Under the pieces are notes generated by a model that worked only from the letters and a program-made list of their open reading frames with translations, was not told the DNA's origin and made no database searches. DNA of 64,000 nt from Enterobacter cancerogenus (GTDB lineage Bacteria; Pseudomonadota; Gammaproteobacteria; Enterobacterales; Enterobacteriaceae), in the NCBI GenBank assembly GCA_000773965.1, contig JRUP01000007.1, positions 1-64,000 on the forward strand. Reading direction: 5' to 3'. Below are positions 23,870-32,293 of the stretch, in pieces. A program made the translations under genes and the position numbers. Numbering within the stretch: the stretch's first letter is position 1; each line of letters begins with the position of its first letter.

Positions 23870-26800
23870 GGTCTGGACCATTTACGGCGGTGACATGTGG
23901 CGGCAGGTGTTCAACGGCGTCGTTACCGTCATCGGCAGCGACACGTATGACACACTGAAGCGTATCGTCGGGCTGTTTGGCGTGCTGGGCGTGATGTTCA
24001 GCTTTATCAAATCGCGCAACCCGATGGTGTTTCTGCAGTGGCTGGCCATCTTCTTCGTGATAACGTCGGTACTGCTTGTGCCCAAGCGCAGCGTGCAGAT
24101 AGTTGATGTCACGGACCCGGCGGCGGTGTACGAGGTGGACAACGTGCCGGCAGGCCTCGCCTTTATTGCCGGGCTGGCCACATCCACGGAGTTCGGGGTT
24201 GCTCGCACCTATGAGTACAGTTTCTCGCGACCGGACTCACTGACCTACACGAAGTCCGGCATGCTGTTCGGCTCACAGATCGTGGCGCAGACCACGGACT
24301 TCCGCTCGCAGAACCCGCAGCTGTCGCAGATGCTGACCGACTACGTGGAGAACTGCGTGGTGGGCGACATCCTGCTTAACAACAAGTACACCGTGTCGCA
24401 GCTGCTCAACAGCACCGATCCGCTGACGCTGATTACCGACAATCCGAGCCCGCTGCGCGGCCTGTATCAGGACACCGGCAGCGGTCGTCAGTTTATCACC
24501 TGCCAGCAGGCAGCGGCGGTGATCAAAAATCTCATCGGGGCGGACGTGCGCATCGGCGGTACGACGTGGCACGCGCTGGCCACGCGCGTCTTCGGCAACC
24601 GCGTGAGCGGGGATACCCTGCTCGGCAACGCGATGGACGAGAGCTACAACTTCTTTTACGCGGGCGGGCTCAGCGCCTCGCAGATCATGCGCAACAACAT
24701 CACCAACGCGGCCATCCGCGACGGGTGGAAAGGCTTTGCGGCCCGATCGTCCGATACCGCCAACCTGCTGAACCTCGCAACCGAGTCGAGTCTGACCAAG
24801 CAGCGCATCAGCTGGGGCGCGGGTGGGGTGATTGCCGCACGCACGCTGCCGATGTTCCAGTCCCTGATGATGCTGGTCCTGATTGCGCTGTTCCCGCTGG
24901 TGATTGCGCTGGCGCTGGTGAATCACGATATCTTCGGGCTGAAAACGCTGAAGCTGTACGCGGGCGGGTTCATTTACTTCACGATGTGGCCGGTAATGTT
25001 CGCCATTCTTAACTCGCTGGCCAACTTCTATCTGCAGAGCAAAACCGGGGCGACGCCGCTGGTGCTGGCTAATCAGGACCTGGTAGCGCTGCAGCACTCG
25101 GACGCGGCGAACATCGCGGGCTATCTAAGTATGTCCATTCCGGTGCTGGCGTTCTTCCTGACCAAGGGTGCAGCTTCGGTGGCTTCGCAGGCCGTGGGCA
25201 GCGTGATGAGTTCGGCGGCGTTTGCCACCGGCGGACAGGCTTCAACAACCGCCGACGGCAACTGGTCGTTCAACAACATGTCGATGGATAATGTTAACGC
25301 CAACAAGTTTGACACCAACATGACCCGCCGATCGGGGGCTCAGAGCATCCAGACCGGCAATAATGCCATGATGACGCAGACGGCGGACGGCCACACGGTA
25401 GTGGATACCAGCCAGGCGATATCCAACCTGCCGGTGAGCATGCGCCTGAGTTCGCTTGCCAGCAGCGGATTCTCCGAGCAGGCACGTCAGGCGCAACAGC
25501 AGGCCCAGAGTTCGCTCGATGGCTACAACCACAGCGTGACCAGCGGCTTCCAGCAGATGAACCAGCTGACACAGCAGAGCGGCAACAGCGACAGCGTGAC
25601 GCAGGGCAGCGACAGCAGCGTGGCAACGAGCGTGAGCCGTGGCGTCAGCAAAATGCAGTCGGCGGTGGAAAGCTATGCGAAGTCGCACAACGTTTCTGAA
25701 CAGCAGGCGTATAACCAGCTGATGGATATCACTAATCAGGGCAGTGCCGGTGCAGATGCCAAAGCCTACCTCAAATTTGACTCCGGCGACCAGCTGGCGG
25801 GCAAATTGGGTAAATGGGCCACCGGGGTCAGCGCCGGGGGTGAAGGCAGCCTCAATACCGGATGGCGTCATACGTCAGGCAGCTCACACGGTACGCAGGA
25901 CAGCCACGCAGAGGGACGTGACAACCGTCATGACCAGAGCAGCCAGGAGGCGCGCGACTTCCGTCAGGGCATGGATATGGTGACGTCGACCCGTCTGAGC
26001 GAGTCCGGCAGTCACACCGACAACCAGTCTAACTCGCAGGCGCAGCAGTTTGCAGCGACGCTCAACGATGCGAAAAGCCAGTACCATCAGTACACCGAAA
26101 GCAGCACGCGCAGCCAGGAGTTCAGCCGTATGGCCACGCTGTCGCAGACGCAGAGCGCGAGCCTGGACGCCAATTACAACCAGGAGTTCGTGGACTGGAC
26201 TACGGCAAAGTATGGCAGCGACGCGCAGAACATCCTGACCAACGTGCGAAGCGCGCAGGGTGCAGCCACCGAGTTTATGCACGAGCGGCTTGAGCCGGAA
26301 ATTATGCGCAACTACGGTGCGCGTACAGACCAGGTGAACAGCCAGCCTCTGCAGCCAACCCGTTCCCTGGACGCGCCGGGCACACTTCAGAGCGGTAACA
26401 GCCCGATGCCGGGCGGTTCACCCGGGGCAGGTTCCAGCGTTCCGGCGGGTGAATACACCGGCAATGTCAGCAACGGCGGCGTACGTGAGCAGCGTCAGGA
26501 AAGTCCAGCAGGTGCTCCGGCCATGGTCAGTCACAGCATTCCGTCAGGCAGTCGTGAAGCTGAAGGCGGCGAGTCACAAGGTCCTGTCAGCGGCGGGGCC
26601 ATACGTACGGTGACGCATTCAGCCGGCCAACCGGAGACAGATAAATCAGCCAGAGTAAGCGCTTCGGAAGCAAACATTCCACGTAATGAGCGCAATCTCA
26701 CCGTTCCGGCAGGCACACCGTCGCAGGCTATGAGCGATGATTTCCGCAGTGGTTCACAACGCGTGGGCGATAAGGCATCGGGCGCCGGCATTGAAACTAA

Positions 26801-27065
26801 TGTGGCCAACAAGGTTGCAGCACAAAGATCTGGCCTGATGGAAACTGTCAGGGAAAACGACGGTAAAATCGCTGAAAATAAAACCACTGTTCAGACGTCC
26901 AGTGATATACTCAAGCATGAGCATCAGGGTGCGGTCAGGAGTCAGCAAATAGGCCGGACAGAAGAAGATTTAAGGCAAACAAAACCGTGGGTCGACGGTA
27001 GCGAAACAGATAATTTCAAAGAGAAGCTTCAGCGGCTTAGAGAGCAACAGAAAAAAGCCTCATAA
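23862..27065 (+). CDS. traG: TraG mating-pair stabilisation and exclusion-recognition protein (1067 aa)
   Basis: The N-terminal half is membrane-embedded and required for pilus assembly. The C-terminal half acts in mating stabilisation and, in F, is recognised by the partner's TraS. The first ~450 residues contain the TraG start VWTIYGGDMWRQVFNGVVTVI and several membrane segments (about 35-70, 325-350, 360-385). From residue ~460 it is Ser/Gln/Asn-rich. F TraG has 938 residues; the extra length is in the C-terminal part. The last ~60 codons (from about 26870) become A+T-rich like the next gene, suggesting that the exclusion-recognition end and traS were exchanged together. Confidence 0.92.
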   Translation: MTEVWTIYGGDMWRQVFNGVVTVIGSDTYDTLKRIVGLFGVLGVMFSFIKSRNPMVFLQWLAIFFVITSVLLVPKRSVQIVDVTDPAAVYEVDNVPAGLAFIAGLATSTEFGVARTYEYSFSRPDSLTYTKSGMLFGSQIVAQTTDFRSQNPQLSQMLTDYVENCVVGDILLNNKYTVSQLLNSTDPLTLITDNPSPLRGLYQDTGSGRQFITCQQAAAVIKNLIGADVRIGGTTWHALATRVFGNRVSGDTLLGNAMDESYNFFYAGGLSASQIMRNNITNAAIRDGWKGFAARSSDTANLLNLATESSLTKQRISWGAGGVIAARTLPMFQSLMMLVLIALFPLVIALALVNHDIFGLKTLKLYAGGFIYFTMWPVMFAILNSLANFYLQSKTGATPLVLANQDLVALQHSDAANIAGYLSMSIPVLAFFLTKGAASVASQAVGSVMSSAAFATGGQASTTADGNWSFNNMSMDNVNANKFDTNMTRRSGAQSIQTGNNAMMTQTADGHTVVDTSQAISNLPVSMRLSSLASSGFSEQARQAQQQAQSSLDGYNHSVTSGFQQMNQLTQQSGNSDSVTQGSDSSVATSVSRGVSKMQSAVESYAKSHNVSEQQAYNQLMDITNQGSAGADAKAYLKFDSGDQLAGKLGKWATGVSAGGEGSLNTGWRHTSGSSHGTQDSHAEGRDNRHDQSSQEARDFRQGMDMVTSTRLSESGSHTDNQSNSQAQQFAATLNDAKSQYHQYTESSTRSQEFSRMATLSQTQSASLDANYNQEFVDWTTAKYGSDAQNILTNVRSAQGAATEFMHERLEPEIMRNYGARTDQVNSQPLQPTRSLDAPGTLQSGNSPMPGGSPGAGSSVPAGEYTGNVSNGGVREQRQESPAGAPAMVSHSIPSGSREAEGGESQGPVSGGAIRTVTHSAGQPETDKSARVSASEANIPRNERNLTVPAGTPSQAMSDDFRSGSQRVGDKASGAGIETNVANKVAAQRSGLMETVRENDGKIAENKTTVQTSSDILKHEHQGAVRSQQIGRTEEDLRQTKPWVDGSETDNFKEKLQRLREQQKKAS

Positions 27066-27086
27066 GCATCGAATGGGAGAGGGAAT

Positions 27087-27662
27087 ATGAGTCAATTCAC
27101 TAAAGCTGAAATTGATGCAGATATGGCAATGCTTACTGAAAAAATTGCTTCTGGAGGCACAGTTATAGCTTCCAGTACAGATTTGCTCAAAAAAAGTTTT
27201 TTTATACCTGCCTTATCAATTTTATTGAGCTTGGTTAACACATGGACGTTTTATTATATTAACTCTCTAACTTATAAATATGCTTATTCGGAAGGCTATA
27301 TTGACTTTCTGATGTCAGATGGCTGGGTGGTACTCATTCCCACAGTGGTTATTGGAGTGCTTTTTTCGTTTATGGCATACAATAATCTTTTGATATACCT
27401 AACCATTCCTGATGAGGTACGCAAAACCTCTCTTGTAGTTGGCCACCTTGAAAAAATCGTTTTTCGAACAGTGATTTTTTTCTTGGGGCTTATGCTTATT
27501 TCAGTAATTTTATCAAGTTTCATCTCATGGTTTGCTTTCGGTGTGCCCATATTGGAATTTGCTCTGTTTTTTGTAGTGAATCTGATTGTAGGAATGGAAA
27601 TCAACAGACTTGGCGCTGGTCTGGCGCTTGAAAAAATAAGTAGTCTGATTAAAAAGATTTAA
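27087..27662 (+). CDS. traS: TraS-like inner-membrane entry exclusion protein (191 aa)
   Basis: In F, TraS in a recipient blocks incoming DNA from donors with the cognate TraG. Evidence here is position (directly after traG, before traT), size (F TraS about 173) and a polytopic layout: hydrophobic segments at about 37-60, 80-104, 125-152 and 157-175. The sequence itself is not clearly similar to F TraS, as expected for this hypervariable gene. The gene is far more A+T-rich than its neighbours. A GGGAGAGGG site precedes the ATG and a terminator follows. Confidence 0.7.
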   Translation: MSQFTKAEIDADMAMLTEKIASGGTVIASSTDLLKKSFFIPALSILLSLVNTWTFYYINSLTYKYAYSEGYIDFLMSDGWVVLIPTVVIGVLFSFMAYNNLLIYLTIPDEVRKTSLVVGHLEKIVFRTVIFFLGLMLISVILSSFISWFAFGVPILEFALFFVVNLIVGMEINRLGAGLALEKISSLIKKI

Positions 27663-27684
27663 GTTCTCCCGGCTCCCGCCGATA

Positions 27685-27717
27685 CCCCTTCCGGCACTCT
27701 GACGGAAGGGTTTCTCT
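27685..27717 (+). terminator. Intrinsic terminator after traS
   Basis: CCCTTCCG (27686-27693) pairs with CGGAAGGG (27703-27710) around a 9-nt loop and is followed by TTTCTCT. It could reduce expression of traT and downstream genes from the main promoter, unless antitermination is active or traT has its own promoter. Confidence 0.6.
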
Positions 27718-27790
27718 CAAAATCCCTGATTAAAACAGCGTGCCCCGGGGCGCGCCTGTCCCGTTTGTTCTTTCAAACAAGGATACGTCC

Positions 27791-28522
27791 ATGAAATACC
27801 GCCATGCCTTTGTGGCAGCGATTGCTGCCGCCTCTCTGATGCTTTCCGGCTGTGGTGCCATGAGCACCGCCATCAAAAAACGCAACCTCGACGTCAAAAC
27901 CCAGATGAGCCAGACCGTCTGGCTGGAGCCGTCCAGTCAGAAAACCGTTTACCTGCAGGTGCGCAACACTTCCGACAAGGACATGAGCGACCTGGAGCCG
28001 CTGCTGGCGCAGGACCTGCGCGCCAAAGGCTACACTGTGACGGCTAATCCGGATGCGGCCTACTACTGGATTCAGGCGAATGTTTTAAAGGCCGAGAAGA
28101 TGGATTTACGCCAGGCGCAGGGCTTCCTGTCGACCGGCTATGAGGGTGCCGCTACCGGTGCCGCGCTGGGCGCCGGCATTACCGCCTACAACAGCTCTTC
28201 AGGCGGCGCTATTCTCGGCGTAGGCCTGGCAGCCGGACTGGCCGGTATGGCAGCGGATGCGATGGTGGAGGACGTTAACTTCACGATGGTGACCGATCTG
28301 CAGATTTCCGAACGCAGCAAGGCCACCGTGACCACGGATAACGTCGCGGCGCTGCGTCAGGGCACCTCGGGTGTGAAAGTACAGACCAGCAGCGAAGCGG
28401 GCGACCGTTTGAAGTACCAGACCCGCGTGGTCTCAAACGCCAACAAGGTCAACCTGAAGTTTGAAGAGGCGAAGCCGGTGCTGGAAGCGCAGCTGGCGAA
28501 ATCCGTTGCCGGCATCATGTAA
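27791..28522 (+). CDS. traT: TraT surface exclusion lipoprotein (243 aa)
   Basis: TraT is an abundant outer-membrane lipoprotein that reduces mating aggregation and can confer serum resistance. The ATG at 27791 follows AAGGATA. The lipoprotein signal has LSGC (Cys21). The sequence follows F TraT closely, including [20 protein letters not shown] and the two glycine-rich helices [12 protein letters not shown] and [22 protein letters not shown] TraT has 244 residues. It starts beyond a terminator and may have a promoter of its own in the gap. Confidence 0.95.
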   Translation: MKYRHAFVAAIAAASLMLSGCGAMSTAIKKRNLDVKTQMSQTVWLEPSSQKTVYLQVRNTSDKDMSDLEPLLAQDLRAKGYTVTANPDAAYYWIQANVLKAEKMDLRQAQGFLSTGYEGAATGAALGAGITAYNSSSGGAILGVGLAAGLAGMAADAMVEDVNFTMVTDLQISERSKATVTTDNVAALRQGTSGVKVQTSSEAGDRLKYQTRVVSNANKVNLKFEEAKPVLEAQLAKSVAGIM

Positions 28523-28548
28523 CCGACCGGGTGATGCCTGGAGGCCTT

Positions 28549-28848
28549 ATGCGCAGAGATATCGTCCGGCTGGCAGCCTCGCTGCCCGGGGCCCTGAATA
28601 TCATGCTCGCGGGCGCCGTATTTACCGTGCTGCTTGTGAACGTCACCGACAGCTGGCTGCCGGGACACTTTGTTGACGGGCTCAGGCATTTTGACGCCGC
28701 GCCGCGGGCGGCCAGTTCCGGTGATTTCTGCCGGTTTATCCTCGCAGGGGTATTCCTGTACGTGCTGAGTATGAGCGTGTGCGGGGTAGCCATTGCCGCT
28801 GCGCTGATTGCCGTTATCAGACGCGTATGGCAGCTTGCAGAACGCTGA
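28549..28848 (+). CDS. Small membrane protein between traT and traD (99 aa)
   Basis: I chose ATG 28549 because GGAGG lies 5 bases upstream; GTG 28531 and ATG 28534 are alternatives. Two membrane segments are visible at about 14-32 (ALNIMLAGAVFTVLLV) and 64-90. A basic N-terminus suggests that both ends are cytoplasmic. No family is recognised. Confidence 0.5.
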   Translation: MRRDIVRLAASLPGALNIMLAGAVFTVLLVNVTDSWLPGHFVDGLRHFDAAPRAASSGDFCRFILAGVFLYVLSMSVCGVAIAAALIAVIRRVWQLAER

Positions 28849-29200
28849 ATTCCCTTGTATTACTTATTCACCGGCCTTAAAACCGGCGGCAGGCGCCTTA
28901 AGGGGAAATAACAATCTCTCCTGACAACGGGGGTGCCTGCCGACCCCCGTCTGTGCCCCCCAGGCACCGGACATCGGGGGCAGCATCACCACCACCACGG
29001 GTGCTGCCCCTCCTCCCTCACGGGACGCCTTTTTAAGCTTCCTCCCCGGTGCACGGGGTAGCGGAAGCGTGGATCTGATTTCCCTGACGTTTTCTTTATC
29101 ACGCTCCGCGTGCGGTTTGCTGCGCCTGGAGCGCGTCGGGGATCGCGTTGTAACGGCTGTACTTAACCCCCCTGTTCTTAACTCACTGAAGGATACTCCC
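28849..29200. other. Intergenic stretch with inverted repeats
   Basis: No gene is evident. GGGGCAGCA at 28977 pairs with TGCTGCCCC at 29002, a 9-bp stem with a 16-nt loop and a C/T-rich tail, which could be a weak terminator. Additional GGGGGTGCC/GGCACC-type repeats lie at 28930-28966. The remainder has no feature I can name. Confidence 0.4.
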
Positions 29201-29560
29201 ATGCTCACGTTCACCGGTGCGGCACGCACCCTTATTGTCTGGTTTACGCTGTTTTTTGCCTGGAGCACGGTCGTGCTGTGGCAGTTCGGGACTGATATCG
29301 TCAGAACCATCATGACCGAAAGCCATCTGTTCGCGTTCGATCTCGCTTCCCGCATGGTACAGGACGATATGGTGCCTCCGGGCATCATCACCGCGCTGCT
29401 GGTACTGCTGGTCCTGACAGCTGGCGGCGTACTCTCGTTCCTCACGATTGTTTGCTGGAACCTGCTGTGCTTTACCTGCGGTCTTCCCCTGATGGCCGGC
29501 GTCTGGCTGCAGCGCCGTAAGTTTCTGAGCCGCCCTGCGGTAACGGGCACCCTGACGTAA
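29201..29560 (+). CDS. Small membrane protein upstream of traD (119 aa)
   Basis: ATG 29201 follows GAAGGATA. Two clear membrane segments lie at about 9-30 and 62-100, the second long enough for two passes. No family is recognised. It shares with the gene at 28549 the arrangement of small membrane genes placed between exclusion and coupling genes. Confidence 0.5.
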   Translation: MLTFTGAARTLIVWFTLFFAWSTVVLWQFGTDIVRTIMTESHLFAFDLASRMVQDDMVPPGIITALLVLLVLTAGGVLSFLTIVCWNLLCFTCGLPLMAGVWLQRRKFLSRPAVTGTLT

Positions 29561-29659
29561 TCTCCGGGGCCTGAGCGGCCCCTCAGCCACTGTCTCCTTC
29601 TGCCACAGCCTGCCCGGACTTACGGGCGGGCTGCGCCTGCGCGCTTTCCGGAGTTCCCC

Positions 29660-32293
29660 ATGAGTTTTACCCCTAAATACCTGACGCAGGGTGGCCAGAT
29701 GACGGCCTACCGGCTGCGCATGTTTGCCCAGGTCAGCAACTGGATATTCCACTGGATGCTGCTGCTGTTCGTGGTGGCCACCGGCGCGCTGTTCTGGCTG
29801 ACCACGCCCGATGACGTGCTGCGTAACGGCTTCTGGTACTGGGCGGCGTGGCCCACGCATTCGCTGCTGGGCCTGTCCCAGCGTGCGGCAGAAGCCACGT
29901 GGGACATCCTATGGCACTGCGAAGCGGGCCCGCGGCTGTGCAGCATTAAACTCACCCCGGCGCAGCTGCTGGCCAATCCGTGGATGCAGGAGATGGGCCG
30001 CCAGTTTCTGGCGAACCTGCGCTTTATCGCGACCGCGTGCGGCATCACCGCCAGCCTGCTCTGGTGCCTCATTGCCTGGTACGTGGGCCGTATCGGTAAG
30101 AAGGAAAGCGAGGACGAGTTTATCTCCGGCATGACCCTCACCGATCGCCTTAAAGAGGTCAACCGGCTGCTGAAGAAGGCCGGCGAGAAGTCCGACCTGC
30201 AGATAGGCGGCCTGAACATGGTGAAGAACGCCGAGGTCATGAACTATCTCATTCACGGCACCATCGGCGTGGGTAAGTCCACGCTCATCCGCTGGCTGCT
30301 GGATTACATCCGCCGGCGCGGCGACCGGGCGATTGTGTATGACTCCGGCGGAACCTTTATCGAAACGCACTACGACGAGCGCGTGGATAAAATCCTGAAC
30401 GCGCACGACAGCCGCTGTGAGAACTGGGTGCTGTGGCGCGAGGCGCAGGACGTGGTGGACTACGAGAACATGACGGCGGCGCTGATGCCGGTCGAGGGCG
30501 ACTCCGACCCGTTCTGGGTGTCCTCATCGCGCACCATCTTCAGCGACACGGCCATGCAGTTTGCCTCACGACCCGATCGCAGCATAGAGACGTTTCTGAA
30601 GACCTGCCTCTCCATCGACCTGAAAAGCCTGCGCGAGTTTCTGAAAAACACCCCGTCGGCCAACCTGGTTGAGGAGATAATCGAGAAAACCGCCATCTCC
30701 ATCCGCTCGGTGCTGACCAACTACGCCAAATCGCTGCGCTACCTGCAGGGGCTGGATAAGGAAGGCAAGCCGGAGTTCAGCATCCGCGAGTGGATGACCG
30801 ATGCGCAGTACGACAGCAGCTGGCTGTTTATCTCCACCACGGCCCGCCACCGCAAGGCGGTGCGCCCCCTGATATCGATGTGGCTGTCGCTGGCCACGCT
30901 GCTGCTGCAGAGCATGGGCGAAAACAGCGAACGCCGCGTGTGGTTCATCGGCGATGAGATAGCCAGCCTGCAGAAGATACCGGAGTTCAACGAAACGCTG
31001 GCCGAAGCGCGCAAGTTCGGCGGCTGCTTCGTGCTGGGGATCCAGAACATCCCGCAGCTGGTGCACATCTACGGCCGCGAAATGGCCAAGGCCATTTTTG
31101 ACCTGCTCAACACCCGCGCCTACGGCCGCTCGCCGAGCGCCGAGGTGGCCAAAATCGTGGAAGAGGAGCTGGGACACCAGCGCCGCCGCGAGGCGCGCGA
31201 GCAGAACAGCTACGGCATGGACTCTGTGCGCGACGGTATCTCCATCAGCAAGGACAAGGTCAACGAGCCCATCGTGGACTACGACCAGATTATGAAAATG
31301 CCGAATCTGCAGTTCTATGTGCGCCTGCCGGGCGAATATCCGGTGGTGAAGCTGAGCCTGAAGTACCGCAAACAGAAGAAGTATCACCCTGCGCTGATGG
31401 AACGCGACTTCCGCGACCGGCTGAGCCCGGAGCTCGAGCGCATCATTGAGAGCAACGAGCGCAGCGCCCGGGCGGCGGACATTACGTTCCCGACCGGAGA
31501 AGAGCTGATGGAGGAGGGTGACCGCAACCCCGAGCCCGCACCGGTTGAACCTGCATCTGTCTCATCGTCTGCCGCGCCGGCAATAACTGGCGCCCCCGCG
31601 ATGAAACCGGAACCGGCAGCAGTAGGAGAGGCGAGGCTGTCCGTGGTACCCGGCCAGCCTGCAGTGCCCACTACCGCTGCACCCGACATTACCGTACCGC
31701 CTGCATCAGAGTCAGTCAGTGAGACGCCGCCTGCCTCCAACGTGCGTCCGTTCCCGCTGCGCGTGGTGCCGGCACCGGTGAACAGGGTGGCCGCAGAGCC
31801 ACCGCCGGCAAATCCGCCCGCTTCTGATGCATCAGCCGAAACGCCAGTCCCCCGGCCGGTACCGGTTACGGCGTCCTCCCCTGCTGAAGTGCCGCCGGTC
31901 GCTGCAATACGTCCCGTAATACGCCCCGTCATGAAGTCAAAACCAGCCGGTCCGAGCGCGCTCGAGATGCTGGCACGCCGTAAGCATCGTGCCGGCGCAC
32001 CGGAAGGCGGTGAAGGCGCCGCCGGGGAGGCCGCTCCGCAGGAGGGGGCGGCGCAGGGGGAAGCCCCGGAGCTGCACATGCAGATAGAAAAAGAGGACGG
32101 CGGCCGCCTTACCGTGCGGCACATCAGCCCGCAGAAAACCGAACAGCAGCGCGAGGACGAGCGCGCCGCTCAGCGCGGCGATGCCAACGCGCGCATGGCC
32201 GACGACGAAAAGAACATCCTGCGACACCGCGACGACTACGAGGCGTACCAGGAGATGAGTGACAGCCTTGACCCGGGAGGGTATGAACGATGA
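29660..32293 (+). CDS. traD: TraD type IV coupling protein (877 aa)
   Basis: TraD is the hexameric inner-membrane ATPase that links the relaxosome to the secretion channel. The start MSFTPKYLTQGGQMTAYRL mirrors F TraD. Two membrane segments (about 28-52 and 118-142) precede the motor: Walker A GTIGVGKS at 200-207, DPFWVSSSRTIF, and the GDEIASLQKIPEFNETLAEARKFGGC region with Walker B. F TraD has 717 residues. The extra ~160 lie in a Pro/Ala-rich linker (about 625-800) before the acidic TraM-binding tail ending DPGGYER. The stop overlaps traI. Confidence 0.94.
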   Translation: MSFTPKYLTQGGQMTAYRLRMFAQVSNWIFHWMLLLFVVATGALFWLTTPDDVLRNGFWYWAAWPTHSLLGLSQRAAEATWDILWHCEAGPRLCSIKLTPAQLLANPWMQEMGRQFLANLRFIATACGITASLLWCLIAWYVGRIGKKESEDEFISGMTLTDRLKEVNRLLKKAGEKSDLQIGGLNMVKNAEVMNYLIHGTIGVGKSTLIRWLLDYIRRRGDRAIVYDSGGTFIETHYDERVDKILNAHDSRCENWVLWREAQDVVDYENMTAALMPVEGDSDPFWVSSSRTIFSDTAMQFASRPDRSIETFLKTCLSIDLKSLREFLKNTPSANLVEEIIEKTAISIRSVLTNYAKSLRYLQGLDKEGKPEFSIREWMTDAQYDSSWLFISTTARHRKAVRPLISMWLSLATLLLQSMGENSERRVWFIGDEIASLQKIPEFNETLAEARKFGGCFVLGIQNIPQLVHIYGREMAKAIFDLLNTRAYGRSPSAEVAKIVEEELGHQRRREAREQNSYGMDSVRDGISISKDKVNEPIVDYDQIMKMPNLQFYVRLPGEYPVVKLSLKYRKQKKYHPALMERDFRDRLSPELERIIESNERSARAADITFPTGEELMEEGDRNPEPAPVEPASVSSSAAPAITGAPAMKPEPAAVGEARLSVVPGQPAVPTTAAPDITVPPASESVSETPPASNVRPFPLRVVPAPVNRVAAEPPPANPPASDASAETPVPRPVPVTASSPAEVPPVAAIRPVIRPVMKSKPAGPSALEMLARRKHRAGAPEGGEGAAGEAAPQEGAAQGEAPELHMQIEKEDGGRLTVRHISPQKTEQQREDERAAQRGDANARMADDEKNILRHRDDYEAYQEMSDSLDPGGYER

